From JACMQW01 sp964536965 (lineage in GTDB: Bacteria; Bdellovibrionota; UBA1018): a DNA stretch of 64,000 nt. Position numbers and translations under genes: made by a program. Shown piece after piece: positions 1 through 8,577 of the stretch; within the stretch, counting starts at the first letter, position 1; each line of letters starts with the position of its first letter. The DNA lies in contig CAZIAL010000006.1 in assembly GCA_964536965.1 (NCBI GenBank), positions 33,520 through 97,519 on the forward strand. Direction: 5' to 3'. The notes below the pieces were generated by a model. It had not been told where the DNA came from, did no database searches, and saw nothing but the letters and a program-made list of their open reading frames with translations.

Positions 1-410
1 TCATCACGCAACTGCTTTCGAACCCGAAACAGGGGATCAAGCTCGGCAACCTCGACCCGACGCGCGACCTCACTTTCTGCGAAGATACCGCGCGCGGGAT
101 GGAAATCATCGCGAATACCGATGCGTTCGTCGGAAAGGCCGTCAATATCGGCAACGGCAAAGAGATCTCGATCGGGGATCTCTACGAGAAGATTTGCGGA
201 ATCGTCGGCGTCAAAGCGGAATTGATCCAGGAGGAACAGCGGGTACGTCGCGACTCCAGCGAAGTCATGCGGCTCCTGAGCGATCCCTCGCTTCTCCTTT
301 CTCAGTCGAACTGGACTCCTCAGGTCTCCCTCGACGAAGGGATTAGGCGTACCGTCGAGTTCCTGCGGGAGAACCTCGATCGCTACAAACCGGGAATTTA
401 TAATGTCTAA
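1..410 (+). CDS. legB: Nucleotide-sugar 4,6-dehydratase LegB, C-terminal part (5' end outside window)
   Basis: The reading frame is open from base 3 and runs to TAA at 408-410, leaving about 135 C-terminal residues of an extended SDR sugar-nucleotide dehydratase. The segment LGNLDPTRDLTF followed by EDTARGM is typical of the substrate-binding C-terminus of GDP-mannose-dehydratase-like enzymes used in legionaminic acid synthesis. The catalytic N-terminal half (GxxGxxG, YxxxK) lies upstream. In Campylobacter LegB makes the 4-keto-6-deoxy intermediate of GDP-GlcNAc that LegC then aminates. Here legC follows with an 8-nt overlap, which supports the assignment. The exact nucleotide carrier (GDP or UDP) cannot be read from this fragment. 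Confidence 0.85.
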   Translation, partial: ITQLLSNPKQGIKLGNLDPTRDLTFCEDTARGMEIIANTDAFVGKAVNIGNGKEISIGDLYEKICGIVGVKAELIQEEQRVRRDSSEVMRLLSDPSLLLSQSNWTPQVSLDEGIRRTVEFLRENLDRYKPGIYNV

Positions 411-1578
411 AATCCCGCTTTCCGTGCCGGTCATCCACGGAAACGAAAACCGATATCTATCCGAATGCATCTCCTCGGGATGGGTGTCGAGCGCAGGGCC
501 TTGGGTCGACCGCTTCGAAAACGATTTTTCGCGAGCGATTGGAGTTCCCCACTCGGTATCCATGACGAGCGGAACCGCGGCTCTCCACGTCGCGCTCCGA
601 ATCGCTGGGGTGCAAACGGGCGAGGAAGTGCTCGTGCCCACCCTGACGTTCATCGCGACTGTCAATTCCATCAAGTACGTTTCCGCCGAGCCGGTCTTCT
701 TCGATTGCGACGACTATCTGAACATCGACGTAGCGAAGCTCGAGCGTTTTCTCGCGGAGGAGTGCGAGCTCCGTGATGGCAAGACTTACAATCGGCGAAC
801 GGGCAAACGCGTCGCCGCCATCCTTCCCGTCCATATCTTCGGCCACCCCGTGCGGATTGACGTGATCCTGACACTCGCCGAAAAGCACGGCTTCGAAGTC
901 ATCGAGGATGCCACTGAATCCCTCGGGAGCGCGTACGTCGCTTCCGACGGCACGGCCCGGTTCACCGGAACATTCGGACAATCGGCATGCTTTTCTTTCA
1001 ACGGCAACAAAATCATTACGACCGGTGGTGGGGGGATGCTCGTCTCTCGCAGCGCGGAAGTTGCGAAGAAAGCGAAGTACCTTTCGACCCAGGCCAAGGA
1101 CGACGAGGTCTTTTTCGTGCACAACGAGATCGGGTATAATTACCGCCTGACGAGCCTCCAGGCTGCGCTCGGCATCGCCCAGCTCGAAGCGCTTTCCCGA
1201 ATCCTCGCCCGAAAACGGGCGATCCATGAACGATACGTTTCGAACTTCGGAGAGAGCTCGATCGCGAAGCTCATCAGCGAGCCGAAGGGAACCCGGTCGA
1301 ATTACTGGATGAACACGTTGCTCTTAGAAGACGGACGGAAAGTGGATCTACGCAAACTGATCGACGCACTCACCGAAAAAGGAATTCAGACGCGTCCGAT
1401 CTGGAAGTTGAATCACGAGCAGAAGCCCTATCTTTCCAATCAAGCCTACCTCATCGATCGGGCACCGAATCTCTGCGCACGCGCCCTTTCGATACCAAGT
1501 ACTTCGAACTTAACCGACGCCGAGGTCGACCGAGTTTCCGAGACCTTGCTGGCGACCCTCCGGGAGATCACTTTATGA
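403..1578 (+). CDS. legC: PLP-dependent sugar aminotransferase LegC
   Basis: A 391-residue DegT/DnrJ/EryC1 aminotransferase, normal length for LegC. The N-terminus carries the family pattern VHxHxN-like 'PVIHGNENRYLSECI', then MTSGTAALHVAL for PLP phosphate binding. EDATESLGS and the internal-aldimine lysine in FNGNKIITTGGGG (about residue 200) follow. It should transfer an amino group to C4 of the 4-keto-6-deoxy-N-acetylhexosamine nucleotide made by LegB. The ATG at 403 has GGGAA six bases upstream and overlaps the legB stop. The next gene starts in its stop codon (ATGA), so legB-legC-neuB1 look co-transcribed. The sister function PerA/PseC is possible, but the neighbours favour legionaminate-type chemistry. 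Confidence 0.88.
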   Translation: MSKIPLSVPVIHGNENRYLSECISSGWVSSAGPWVDRFENDFSRAIGVPHSVSMTSGTAALHVALRIAGVQTGEEVLVPTLTFIATVNSIKYVSAEPVFFDCDDYLNIDVAKLERFLAEECELRDGKTYNRRTGKRVAAILPVHIFGHPVRIDVILTLAEKHGFEVIEDATESLGSAYVASDGTARFTGTFGQSACFSFNGNKIITTGGGGMLVSRSAEVAKKAKYLSTQAKDDEVFFVHNEIGYNYRLTSLQAALGIAQLEALSRILARKRAIHERYVSNFGESSIAKLISEPKGTRSNYWMNTLLLEDGRKVDLRKLIDALTEKGIQTRPIWKLNHEQKPYLSNQAYLIDRAPNLCARALSIPSTSNLTDAEVDRVSETLLATLREITL

Positions 1579-2579
1579 AGAACCAGTCTTTTTCCGAGCT
1601 TCTCATCGCCGAAATCGGATCCGTCCACGACGGTTCTTTCGGAAATGCGACGAAGCTGATCGAAGCGGCGGCCGCGGCAGGTGCCAACGTCGTCAAGTTC
1701 CAGACCCATATCGCGGAGGCCGAAACGTTGCCGAACGCCCCTTCGCCAGCGTATTTCAAATCGGAACCGCGGATGGATTACTTCCGACGCACCGGCTTTT
1801 CCCTGGAACAGTGGCAGAAGCTGGCCGCGCATTGCCGGGAGAACGGCGTTCAGTTCATGTCCTCGCCGTTTTCGATCGAAGCCGTGGATCTCCTCGAGGA
1901 AGTTGGAAACGCGATTTACAAGATCCCTTCGGGTGAAGTGAACAACATCCCGATGCTCGAGCGCATCGTCGAGACTCGTAAACCCGTCCTGCTTTCCTCC
2001 GGGATGAGCAACTGGGCAGAGCTCGATGCTGCGGTGGAAGTTTTGAAAAAAGGCGGCCCGCTCTGCGTGATGCAATGTACGTCGATGTACCCATGCGTGC
2101 CGGAGCGAATCGGACTGAACGTCCTAGTGGAAATGAAGGAGCGATTCAAGAGCCAGATCGGCTATTCGGATCATACCCTCGGTTTCGGTGCGCCAATCGC
2201 GGCGGCCGCGCTTGGGGCGACAGTGATCGAGAAACATTTCACTTTCTCGAAACTCATGTACGGATCCGATGCGAAGCACTCGATGGAGCCGGGTGAGTTC
2301 TCGATCCTCGCTGCCGCCCTCCGCGAGGTGTGGACAGCCATGCGCAACCCCGTCGATAAAGACGATCTCGCGCCGTTCAAGGATATGAAGGAAATCTTCG
2401 AGAAAAGTATCGTGACCACCCGCGATCTCTCTGCGGGGACCGTGTTGCGGCGAGAAGACCTCGCGTTCAAGAAACCAGGGAACGGAATCAAGGCATTCGA
2501 TTATAAAAAAGTATTGGGCCGGGAGCTGGCGCGTAGCCTTCCTGCGCAGCACCTGCTTTCGCAAGGAGATCTAAAATGA
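1575..2579 (+). CDS. NeuB-family nonulosonic acid synthase, divergent copy (NeuB1)
   Basis: 334 residues: a TIM-barrel NeuB domain (about 1-260) and a C-terminal SAF/antifreeze-like domain (about 275-334, ending FDYKKVLGRELARS). Such enzymes condense phosphoenolpyruvate with a six-carbon N-acylamino sugar to give a nine-carbon acid. VKFQTH, KIPSGEVNN, GYSDHT and VIEKHFT are recognisable. Two usual motifs deviate: the N-terminal AEIGxNHxG reads AEIGSVHDG, and the region normally PGPDHxxSLEP reads YGSDAKHSMEP. The substrate may therefore not be the usual ManNAc or 2,4-diacetamido sugar. GGGAG lies eight bases before the ATG, which overlaps the legC stop. LegI is the nearest named role, but I leave the symbol blank because of these changes. 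Confidence 0.82.
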   Translation: MKNQSFSELLIAEIGSVHDGSFGNATKLIEAAAAAGANVVKFQTHIAEAETLPNAPSPAYFKSEPRMDYFRRTGFSLEQWQKLAAHCRENGVQFMSSPFSIEAVDLLEEVGNAIYKIPSGEVNNIPMLERIVETRKPVLLSSGMSNWAELDAAVEVLKKGGPLCVMQCTSMYPCVPERIGLNVLVEMKERFKSQIGYSDHTLGFGAPIAAAALGATVIEKHFTFSKLMYGSDAKHSMEPGEFSILAAALREVWTAMRNPVDKDDLAPFKDMKEIFEKSIVTTRDLSAGTVLRREDLAFKKPGNGIKAFDYKKVLGRELARSLPAQHLLSQGDLK

Positions 2580-3733
2580 GTAAGCGTAAAATCTGTGTCG
2601 TCGTCGGTTCGCGCGCGAATTACAGCAGCATCAAGTCCGCGCTTCGAGCGATCCACGATCATCCTAAGCTCGAACTCCAGCTCGTCGTCGGCGCTTCCGC
2701 GGTGCTAGATCGTTATGGGAACGTTTCCCAGCTGATCGAGAACGATGGGTTCTCTATCGCCGCTCGTGTTTATATGCTTGTCGAAGGCGAGAGTCTGCTT
2801 ACGATGGCGAAATCGACCGGCATCGGCCTGATGGAGCTTCCGACGGTCTTCGACCAGCTTCGCCCCAATTTCGTAGTCACGGTCGGTGATCGTTTCGAGA
2901 CCATGGCGACTACACTTGCAGCGGCCTATATGAACATTCCTGTCGCCCATACGATGGGGGGCGAGGTGAGCGGTACGATCGACGAATCGATTCGCCACGC
3001 GGTCACGAAATTCGCACACATCCACTTTCCGGCGAGTAAAGAAGCCCACGACCGGATCATCAAGCTCGGCGAACGCTCTGAAGACGTCTATCTCGTCGGA
3101 TGTCCGCGCATGGACCTTGTTAAGGAGATTCTCGACAATCCGCCGAGATCTAAACTGAACGAGCTTTTCGGAGAGGGCGTCGGCGGACAGTTCAGCCTGG
3201 ACGAGCCTTTCGTCCTGGTGTCGCAGCACCCGGTCACTACCGAATATGGAGAGGGAGAACGACAGATTACGACGACTCTGGAAGCCATTCGAGAAGTCGG
3301 GATCCCGGCGATCGTCCTGTGGCCGAATTCGGATGCTGGATCGGAAGACATCTCCCGCGGGATGCGGAAATGGCGCGAGAAAAAGCTCGACCAGAACATG
3401 CACTTCTTCAAGAACCTTCCGATTTCGATCTACGTGCAACTGATGAAGAAGACGGCTTGCCTGGTCGGGAACTCGTCGAGTGGTGTCCGCGAAGGGGCCT
3501 TCATCGGAACCCCGGTCGTGAATATCGGGAGCCGACAGGACATGCGGGAACGCGGTCAGAATGTGATCGAGGTCCCGTACGATAAGGCCGCCATCCGCAA
3601 GGCGATCGAGACGCAGATCGCCCACGGTCCATATCCGATGGAACCGATTTACGGCGATGGGACGGCGGGTAAGCAGATCGCGGACGTACTATCGCGGTGT
3701 GAAGTGAAGATCCAGAAGCGCATTACCTATTAA
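2576..3733 (+). CDS. UDP/GDP-N-acetylhexosamine 2-epimerase, hydrolysing (NeuC/LegG family, copy 1)
   Basis: 385 residues, a GT-B-fold epimerase of the NeuC/WecB superfamily. Visible landmarks are VVGSRANYSS at the N-terminus, VVTVGDRFETM, PVAHTMGGEVSGTIDESIRHA, and GNSSSGVREG near the C-terminus, which holds the nucleotide phosphates. Hydrolysing members release the 2-epimerised free sugar from the nucleotide and feed it to a NeuB synthase. A very good ribosome site AAGGAG lies seven bases before the ATG, which overlaps the neuB1 stop by 4 nt. The usual RADYG signature is RANYS here. Whether UDP or GDP is the leaving group is not visible, so LegG and NeuC are both possible names. Confidence 0.85.
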   Translation: MSKRKICVVVGSRANYSSIKSALRAIHDHPKLELQLVVGASAVLDRYGNVSQLIENDGFSIAARVYMLVEGESLLTMAKSTGIGLMELPTVFDQLRPNFVVTVGDRFETMATTLAAAYMNIPVAHTMGGEVSGTIDESIRHAVTKFAHIHFPASKEAHDRIIKLGERSEDVYLVGCPRMDLVKEILDNPPRSKLNELFGEGVGGQFSLDEPFVLVSQHPVTTEYGEGERQITTTLEAIREVGIPAIVLWPNSDAGSEDISRGMRKWREKKLDQNMHFFKNLPISIYVQLMKKTACLVGNSSSGVREGAFIGTPVVNIGSRQDMRERGQNVIEVPYDKAAIRKAIETQIAHGPYPMEPIYGDGTAGKQIADVLSRCEVKIQKRITY

Positions 3734-3734
3734 A

Positions 3735-4454
3735 ATGAAACTTGTCGCGATCATACCCGCACGGGGAGGTTCGAAAGGAATCCCCAAAAAGAACATCGCT
3801 CCGTGCGCGGGTCGCCCGCTGCTTCACTGGACCGTCCAAGCGGCCCTGAAGAGCGGTGTTTTCGCCGATGTCCTGATCTCGACCGACGATGAAGAAATTC
3901 TGCGGATTGCGAGGCTCGAGGGGGCAAGCGCTAGTGGCTTGAGACCGTCCGCACTCGCGGGCGACGAAACGCCGATGCTTCCAGTGATTCGCTATGAGAC
4001 CGAGACCTACGAAGCCGCCCGCGGCCGCGTCGAAGGAGTCGTGTTGCTCCAGCCGACCTCGCCGATGCGAAACGATCGGCATATCCGTGAAGCCATTAAG
4101 ATTTTTTCGGATTCGAAGGCCGACACGGTCGTCAGCGTGGTCCTAGTTCCCCACCAATTCAGTCCGGCGTCGCTGATGTGGGCTCACCCAGAGACCGGCG
4201 AGTTGACGAAATACCTCGATCACGAAGCAGAAGTCCTGCGCCGCCAGGATAAGCCGATTCTTTTCGCACGGAATGGGCCGGCGATCCTGATCCTGGGCCG
4301 TGACCAGGTCGTGAAAGAATCATTCTATTCCGGGAAGACCATTGGTTATCCGATGTCGGCGGAGGACTCGGTGGATGTTGATTCTCCGCATGACCTGGAG
4401 TTCGCGGACCTGATCCTACGGAAGCGTAGTGAGATTAGAGGACGCGATGATTGA
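3735..4454 (+). CDS. CMP-nonulosonic acid synthetase (NeuA/LegF family, copy 1)
   Basis: 239 residues, the usual size for the cytidylyltransferase-only form. IIPARGGSKGIPKKNI at the N-terminus is the CTP-binding loop. STDDEEI, LLQPTSPMR and the late DVDSPHDLEFAD, which supplies the metal-binding aspartates, follow. It would activate the nonulosonic acid made by the adjacent NeuB1 to its CMP form. The gene follows neuC1 after a single base and has no clear Shine-Dalgarno, so translation is probably coupled. The downstream methyltransferase starts inside its stop codon. LegF is the likely orthologue if the product is legionaminate-like. Confidence 0.88.
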   Translation: MKLVAIIPARGGSKGIPKKNIAPCAGRPLLHWTVQAALKSGVFADVLISTDDEEILRIARLEGASASGLRPSALAGDETPMLPVIRYETETYEAARGRVEGVVLLQPTSPMRNDRHIREAIKIFSDSKADTVVSVVLVPHQFSPASLMWAHPETGELTKYLDHEAEVLRRQDKPILFARNGPAILILGRDQVVKESFYSGKTIGYPMSAEDSVDVDSPHDLEFADLILRKRSEIRGRDD

Positions 4455-5625
4455 GGCGAAAAGCACCCCCGAGATTTTCTTCCCGAAACTTCCCGTATGG
4501 AAGGGCGTTACCACCAAGCCGGGCGCTCTCGAAGCGGCGCCTTTCCGGCTAGTGGTCACCCCGGAGGGCCTGATCCGCCAACCTGAAGAATCGATTGCAG
4601 ACCTGAAAATCTTCGAAAGCTACCAAGACGACAGCTATGAGTTCATCACGGCTCCGCCGGGTGCATCCGCCTGGGCCGACCGCCTCGGGAAGGATTACGT
4701 CGATTTCCTACTCGAGTGCGTGCCGCAGCTGACGGGACGACGCATCCTCGACATTGGCGGCGGCAGCGTCGCCATCGCGAAAGAGCTGACCAGCGCCCCG
4801 TTCGATGCTCGCGATTACCTGCTGGTGGACCCGTCGGTGCGTACCGCTTCCCCGAGCGAAAACATCAGGATCTTGCGCGAGTTTTTTCCGCCCAAAGGCG
4901 AAAGCCTCCGGGATCGTGACCTCATCATCTCGTTCAATTGCCTGGAGCACGTTCCGGACCCTTTCAGTTTCGCGCGGAAGATCTGGGAAATTTCCAATGG
5001 CGAGACCGATATCGTGCTCGCGTTCCCCGACGTCGCTCGCCAGTTCGGCGAAGGTGACTTGAACGCCCTTCTACATGAACATATCAGCTGTTTCACAATG
5101 AGCTCCGCGACCGCGCTATTTCGCTTGGTGGGTTTATCAGTACAACGGTCGATCAGCCGAAATGACTGCCTGTTTTACCACCTTAAAAAAGCGACGCCGG
5201 TACGCGACGCCGTTCACGACGCGAAGGCGATTCTCCTCGCCAGCCGGGATGGATTCTCGCAGACCGTCGATTTTCTTTCACGTGAAGTAGGGGGATGGCT
5301 GCGGGCGGGAGAACGCATCGCTTTCCACGGGGCGAACAACGGACTGAACAACGCGCTCTTTTTAGCGGGCCTCTCTGGGCATGTGCAGATCTCGGTATTC
5401 GATGGCGATGACTCCAAGTCGGGCAAATTTTTGCCGACCATTTCCTCTCCAATCCGCCATTCCGCAGACTCCGCCTATCGCGAGTTTGATCGCGTGGTCA
5501 TTTCCGCGCTGACTTTCTACGACGAATGCCATCGTTTCATTACTCAGCGACATGGCCTGCCCGCGGAGATCATCCTTCCCCTTTCTCCGTTGCATCGGTC
5601 CAACCGTAAGGCGGGTCCCGCATGA
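4447..5625 (+). CDS. Class I SAM methyltransferase with C-terminal Rossmann-like domain
   Basis: 393 residues from ATG 4447, preceded by AGAGGA with good spacing. An in-frame GTG at 4429 would add six residues. The SAM-binding loop is ILDIGGGSVAIAKEL (about 100-115), with the acidic strand end LLVDPS and NCLEHVPDPFSF after it. LHEHISCFT matches the HEH motif of sugar C-methyltransferases of the NovU/TcaB9 kind, and IAFHGANNGLNNALF begins the C-terminal domain typical of that group. The N-terminal zinc-finger region is present as a strand pattern but has no cysteines. It sits inside the nonulosonate operon, overlapping neuA1 and neuC2, so it may methylate a nonulosonate or its precursor. The substrate is unknown. 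Confidence 0.75.
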   Translation: MIEAKSTPEIFFPKLPVWKGVTTKPGALEAAPFRLVVTPEGLIRQPEESIADLKIFESYQDDSYEFITAPPGASAWADRLGKDYVDFLLECVPQLTGRRILDIGGGSVAIAKELTSAPFDARDYLLVDPSVRTASPSENIRILREFFPPKGESLRDRDLIISFNCLEHVPDPFSFARKIWEISNGETDIVLAFPDVARQFGEGDLNALLHEHISCFTMSSATALFRLVGLSVQRSISRNDCLFYHLKKATPVRDAVHDAKAILLASRDGFSQTVDFLSREVGGWLRAGERIAFHGANNGLNNALFLAGLSGHVQISVFDGDDSKSGKFLPTISSPIRHSADSAYREFDRVVISALTFYDECHRFITQRHGLPAEIILPLSPLHRSNRKAGPA

Positions 5626-6794
5626 GCGCGCAGGAGCGAAAGGTCCAACTCTGCGTCGTGACGAGCTCACGTGCGGACTACGGGTACCTTTACTGGCTTC
5701 TCAAGGAGGCGCTCGAGTGTCCTTCGGTGGAGCTATCGATCATCGCTACGGGAAGCCATTTGTCGAAACCCCACGGATTTACCGTCTCCGAACTGGAACA
5801 AGACGGTTTTCGAACCGCGGCCCGGGTCGATCTCAAATTATCCGACGATAGCGCGATATCGGTATGCCGCTCCATCGGTTTAGCCGTCGAAGGTTTCTCT
5901 CGCGAGTTCGCAAAACTGAAGCCCGACTGGGTGGTCGTCATGGGCGACCGATACGAGATGATGGGTGCTGCACAGGCGGCCCTCGTCCACCGGATTCCCG
6001 TCGCGCACATAGGTGGCGGCGATACCACCGAAGGCGCGATCGACGAATCAATTCGCCATTCGATCACAAAGATGGCCCACCTGCACTTCGTAGCAACTCC
6101 GGAAGCGGAACGTCGCGTGCGGCAACTCGGCGAAGATCCGAAAAAGATCCACCGGGTCGGGAGCACGGCGATCGACGCGATCGTTCGCTCCGAATCGATC
6201 GATCGGGACGTTTTTTTTCGGGAGATCGGTTTCGACCCGCGTCCCAAAAACATCCTCGTCACCTTCCATCCCGAGACCCTGGGCTCGCAGAGTGTCGCGT
6301 ACGAGGTGGGAGAGATGATTTCCGCGTTTGCCACCCTCGATGACAACTACGGGATCATCTGGACGAGTGCCAACGCCGACCCGGGCGGCGCGGAAGTCCG
6401 TAAGGCGGTCGAGGCTTTCGCGACCCGCCGGAAAGGCGTCGCCCTCCGAGCGTCTCTCGGCCGAAGACTCTATCTCAATGCGATTCGGCACTGCGATCTG
6501 GTGGCCGGTAATTCCTCGAGCGGAATCTATGAGGTGCCGTCGTTCAGGAAACCAACCCTGAATGTCGGAGGTCGGCAAGAAGGCCGTCCCCAGGCGGCGT
6601 CGATCGTATCCGTAACTTGCCGAAAAGAAGAGATCTTAGCAGGACTGCATCGAGCCCTGGCGCTTGACTGCAGCAATGTCGACAGTCCTTTCGGCGATGG
6701 TAACGCGTCGAAGAGGGTTTTAGGCGCGATTCTGGCGGTCGACGCTCCCGAAAAACTGCTGCGTAAACATTTCCACGACTGGAGTTTGCAATGA
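5622..6794 (+). CDS. neuC: UDP-N-acetylglucosamine 2-epimerase, hydrolysing (NeuC family, copy 2)
   Basis: 390 residues, closer to canonical NeuC than copy 1. It has VVTSSRADYGYLY at the N-terminus, VVVMGDRYEMM, VAHIGGGDTTEGAIDESIR, and GNSSSGIYEVPSF in the phosphate-binding region. It should convert a UDP- or GDP-GlcNAc-type donor to the free 2-epimer for the next gene, a canonical NeuB. The ATG overlaps the methyltransferase stop, and the end overlaps neuB2 by 4 nt. The two copies in one operon are quite divergent from each other, so they probably serve two different nonulosonic acids rather than being a recent duplication. Confidence 0.87.
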   Translation: MSAQERKVQLCVVTSSRADYGYLYWLLKEALECPSVELSIIATGSHLSKPHGFTVSELEQDGFRTAARVDLKLSDDSAISVCRSIGLAVEGFSREFAKLKPDWVVVMGDRYEMMGAAQAALVHRIPVAHIGGGDTTEGAIDESIRHSITKMAHLHFVATPEAERRVRQLGEDPKKIHRVGSTAIDAIVRSESIDRDVFFREIGFDPRPKNILVTFHPETLGSQSVAYEVGEMISAFATLDDNYGIIWTSANADPGGAEVRKAVEAFATRRKGVALRASLGRRLYLNAIRHCDLVAGNSSSGIYEVPSFRKPTLNVGGRQEGRPQAASIVSVTCRKEEILAGLHRALALDCSNVDSPFGDGNASKRVLGAILAVDAPEKLLRKHFHDWSLQ

Positions 6795-7858
6795 GGACAT
6801 TCATCATCGCCGAAGCGGGAGTGAATCATAACGGGTCGATGGCCACGGCGAAGGAACTCATCGACGTCGCCAAGAGGGCGGGCGCCGACGCGGTCAAGTT
6901 CCAGACCTTCAAGACCGAGAACGTGATGAGCCGAAGCGCCCCGAAAGCGGAATACCAGGTGAGTTCCACGGGGGCATCCGAAACCCAGTTCGAAATGGTC
7001 AAAAAACTCGAGTTCGGGACCGACGATTTCCTGGAGCTCCACCGTTACTGCGGCGAAAAGAAAATCGAATTTCTTTCGACGCCATTCGATCTGGAGAGCG
7101 TGGACCTGCTCGCCGGTCGCATCGGAGTCCGACTTCTAAAAGTTCCGTCCGGCGAAGTCACGAATGCGCCGTACCTGCTGAAGGTCGCGCGCGCGAAGCT
7201 CCCGCTGATCGTGTCGACGGGTATGTGCACGACGACCGACATCGAAAAAGCGCTGAAGGTCATCGCTTTTGGGACGTTGAATCCGGAATCGAACCCGATC
7301 CGAAGCTTTCTCGATCAACCTTTGACGAGTACGGAGCGTGAGATGCTGAAGGAGAAGGTGACCCTGCTCCATTGCACGACGGAGTACCCCGCGCCGTTCG
7401 AGGACACGAACCTGAACGCGATGGTGACGATGCGTGAGCTTTTCGGCATGCGAGTGGGATTCTCCGATCATACAGCCGGGATCAGCGCCCCGATCGCGGC
7501 GGTCGCACTCGGAGCGGAAGTGATCGAAAAGCACTTCACGATCGATCGCGGTATGCCGGGTCCCGACCATCGAGCGTCGTTGGAGCCCCAGGAGCTTGTG
7601 CAGATGGTCCGGTCGATCCGCGAAGTGGAAATGGCACTGGGAACGGGGGTAAAAGCTCCGTCTCCCTCCGAGAAAAAGAACATGGATATCGCGCGAAGGA
7701 GTCTCGTCGCGCTGAAGCCTGTCCGCCGCGGAGAGAAGTTTACGACCCAGAATCTCGGGATCAAGAGACCCGGCTCCGGGAAAAGCCCTTTTGATTACTG
7801 GGAATACCTCGGGCGCGAAGCCAGCAGGGACTTCGAACAAGACGAGCTCATCCAATGA
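6791..7858 (+). CDS. neuB: N-acetylneuraminate/legionaminate synthase, canonical copy (NeuB2)
   Basis: 355 residues with all expected NeuB landmarks. These are IIAEAGVNHNGS (N-terminal metal/PEP region), AVKFQTF, KVPSGEVTN, LLHCTTEYPAPF, GFSDHTAG, EVIEKHFTID, and PGPDHRASLEP. The C-terminal SAF domain (about 295-355) contains ARRSLVALKPVRRGE. It condenses phosphoenolpyruvate with ManNAc or a 2,4-diacetamido-6-deoxyhexose. GGAG lies six bases before the ATG. It sits between neuC2 and the PHP-domain gene with 4-nt overlaps on both sides. The motifs fit legionaminate and neuraminate synthases alike, and I cannot separate the two by eye. Confidence 0.9.
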   Translation: MRTFIIAEAGVNHNGSMATAKELIDVAKRAGADAVKFQTFKTENVMSRSAPKAEYQVSSTGASETQFEMVKKLEFGTDDFLELHRYCGEKKIEFLSTPFDLESVDLLAGRIGVRLLKVPSGEVTNAPYLLKVARAKLPLIVSTGMCTTTDIEKALKVIAFGTLNPESNPIRSFLDQPLTSTEREMLKEKVTLLHCTTEYPAPFEDTNLNAMVTMRELFGMRVGFSDHTAGISAPIAAVALGAEVIEKHFTIDRGMPGPDHRASLEPQELVQMVRSIREVEMALGTGVKAPSPSEKKNMDIARRSLVALKPVRRGEKFTTQNLGIKRPGSGKSPFDYWEYLGREASRDFEQDELIQ

Positions 7859-8577
7859 TTTCGCACTATTTGGAACCCCTGCAGGATTTCAGCGGCGAGA
7901 AGATCCCGGACTATGACTTTCACATGCATACGACCTGGACCGATGGAGAAGACACGGTCCAAGCGATGCATGTGCGGGCGATCCAGGCCGGCTTGAAGGG
8001 CGTTCTTTTCTCCGAACACGCACGTAGGACCAGCGGCGAATGGTTCGGCCGCTTTGCGGCGGAAATTCGTGCGCTCCCGAAAACGAAGTGCATCGCGCTC
8101 GTCGGTGTCGAGAGCAAGATCGATGATTTTTCTGGCGCCCTGGATCTCGCGCCGGAAGTTTTCCGCGAGGCGGACCTCGTGATGGCGAGCGTCCATCGGT
8201 TTCCGGGTGAAGAGGGGATCGTCAAAGGGACGAAGGATTATACCCCTGAGAAAGCAGTGGATCTCGAATATCGCCTGAGTATGGCGGCACTCGACAACCC
8301 CGATGTCGACATTCTCGGCCATGTATTCGGAATGACGTATCGTCGTTTTGGCTTTCACGCCCCTGAGGACAAGTTTCGGGAAATCATCGGGAAGGCGGCG
8401 CGCACTGGCGTCGCGATCGAAATCAACCCGCATTATCATGTGGATCCATGGAGCATCCTCCGATGGTGCCAGGAAGCTGGCGCTCCGGTTTCCCTAGGTT
8501 CGAACGCACATTCAGTCACAGATGTCGGTAAAATTCAGCGAGTGCTCCGTCGGGAGGAGGCACCATGGAAAATGTAA
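7855..8577 (+). CDS. PHP-domain phosphoesterase-like protein in the nonulosonate operon
   Basis: 240 residues. The metal ligands expected of a PHP domain are all visible in order: DFHMHTTWTDG (about 21-31), LFSEHARR, the ESK segment after VGV, MASVHRF, DILGHVFG, and LGSNAHSVTDVG near the end. PHP proteins are metal-dependent phosphoesterases such as histidinol phosphatase and polymerase exonuclease domains. A plausible task is removing phosphate from a sugar phosphate or nonulosonate 9-phosphate. If the route is the phosphate-free NeuC/NeuB one, a different ester must be its target. It overlaps neuB2 by 4 nt and the ATP-grasp gene by 13 nt. The enzyme class is secure from the motifs; the substrate is a guess. 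Confidence 0.82.
   Translation: MISHYLEPLQDFSGEKIPDYDFHMHTTWTDGEDTVQAMHVRAIQAGLKGVLFSEHARRTSGEWFGRFAAEIRALPKTKCIALVGVESKIDDFSGALDLAPEVFREADLVMASVHRFPGEEGIVKGTKDYTPEKAVDLEYRLSMAALDNPDVDILGHVFGMTYRRFGFHAPEDKFREIIGKAARTGVAIEINPHYHVDPWSILRWCQEAGAPVSLGSNAHSVTDVGKIQRVLRREEAPWKM

Noticed and set aside
457..1227. Long minus-strand frame opposite legC (256 codons)
   Set aside because: Lies wholly antisense to a clear aminotransferase; composition is Arg/Asp/Glu-rich and no motif is present. Frequent CGA/TCG words keep antisense frames open in this DNA.
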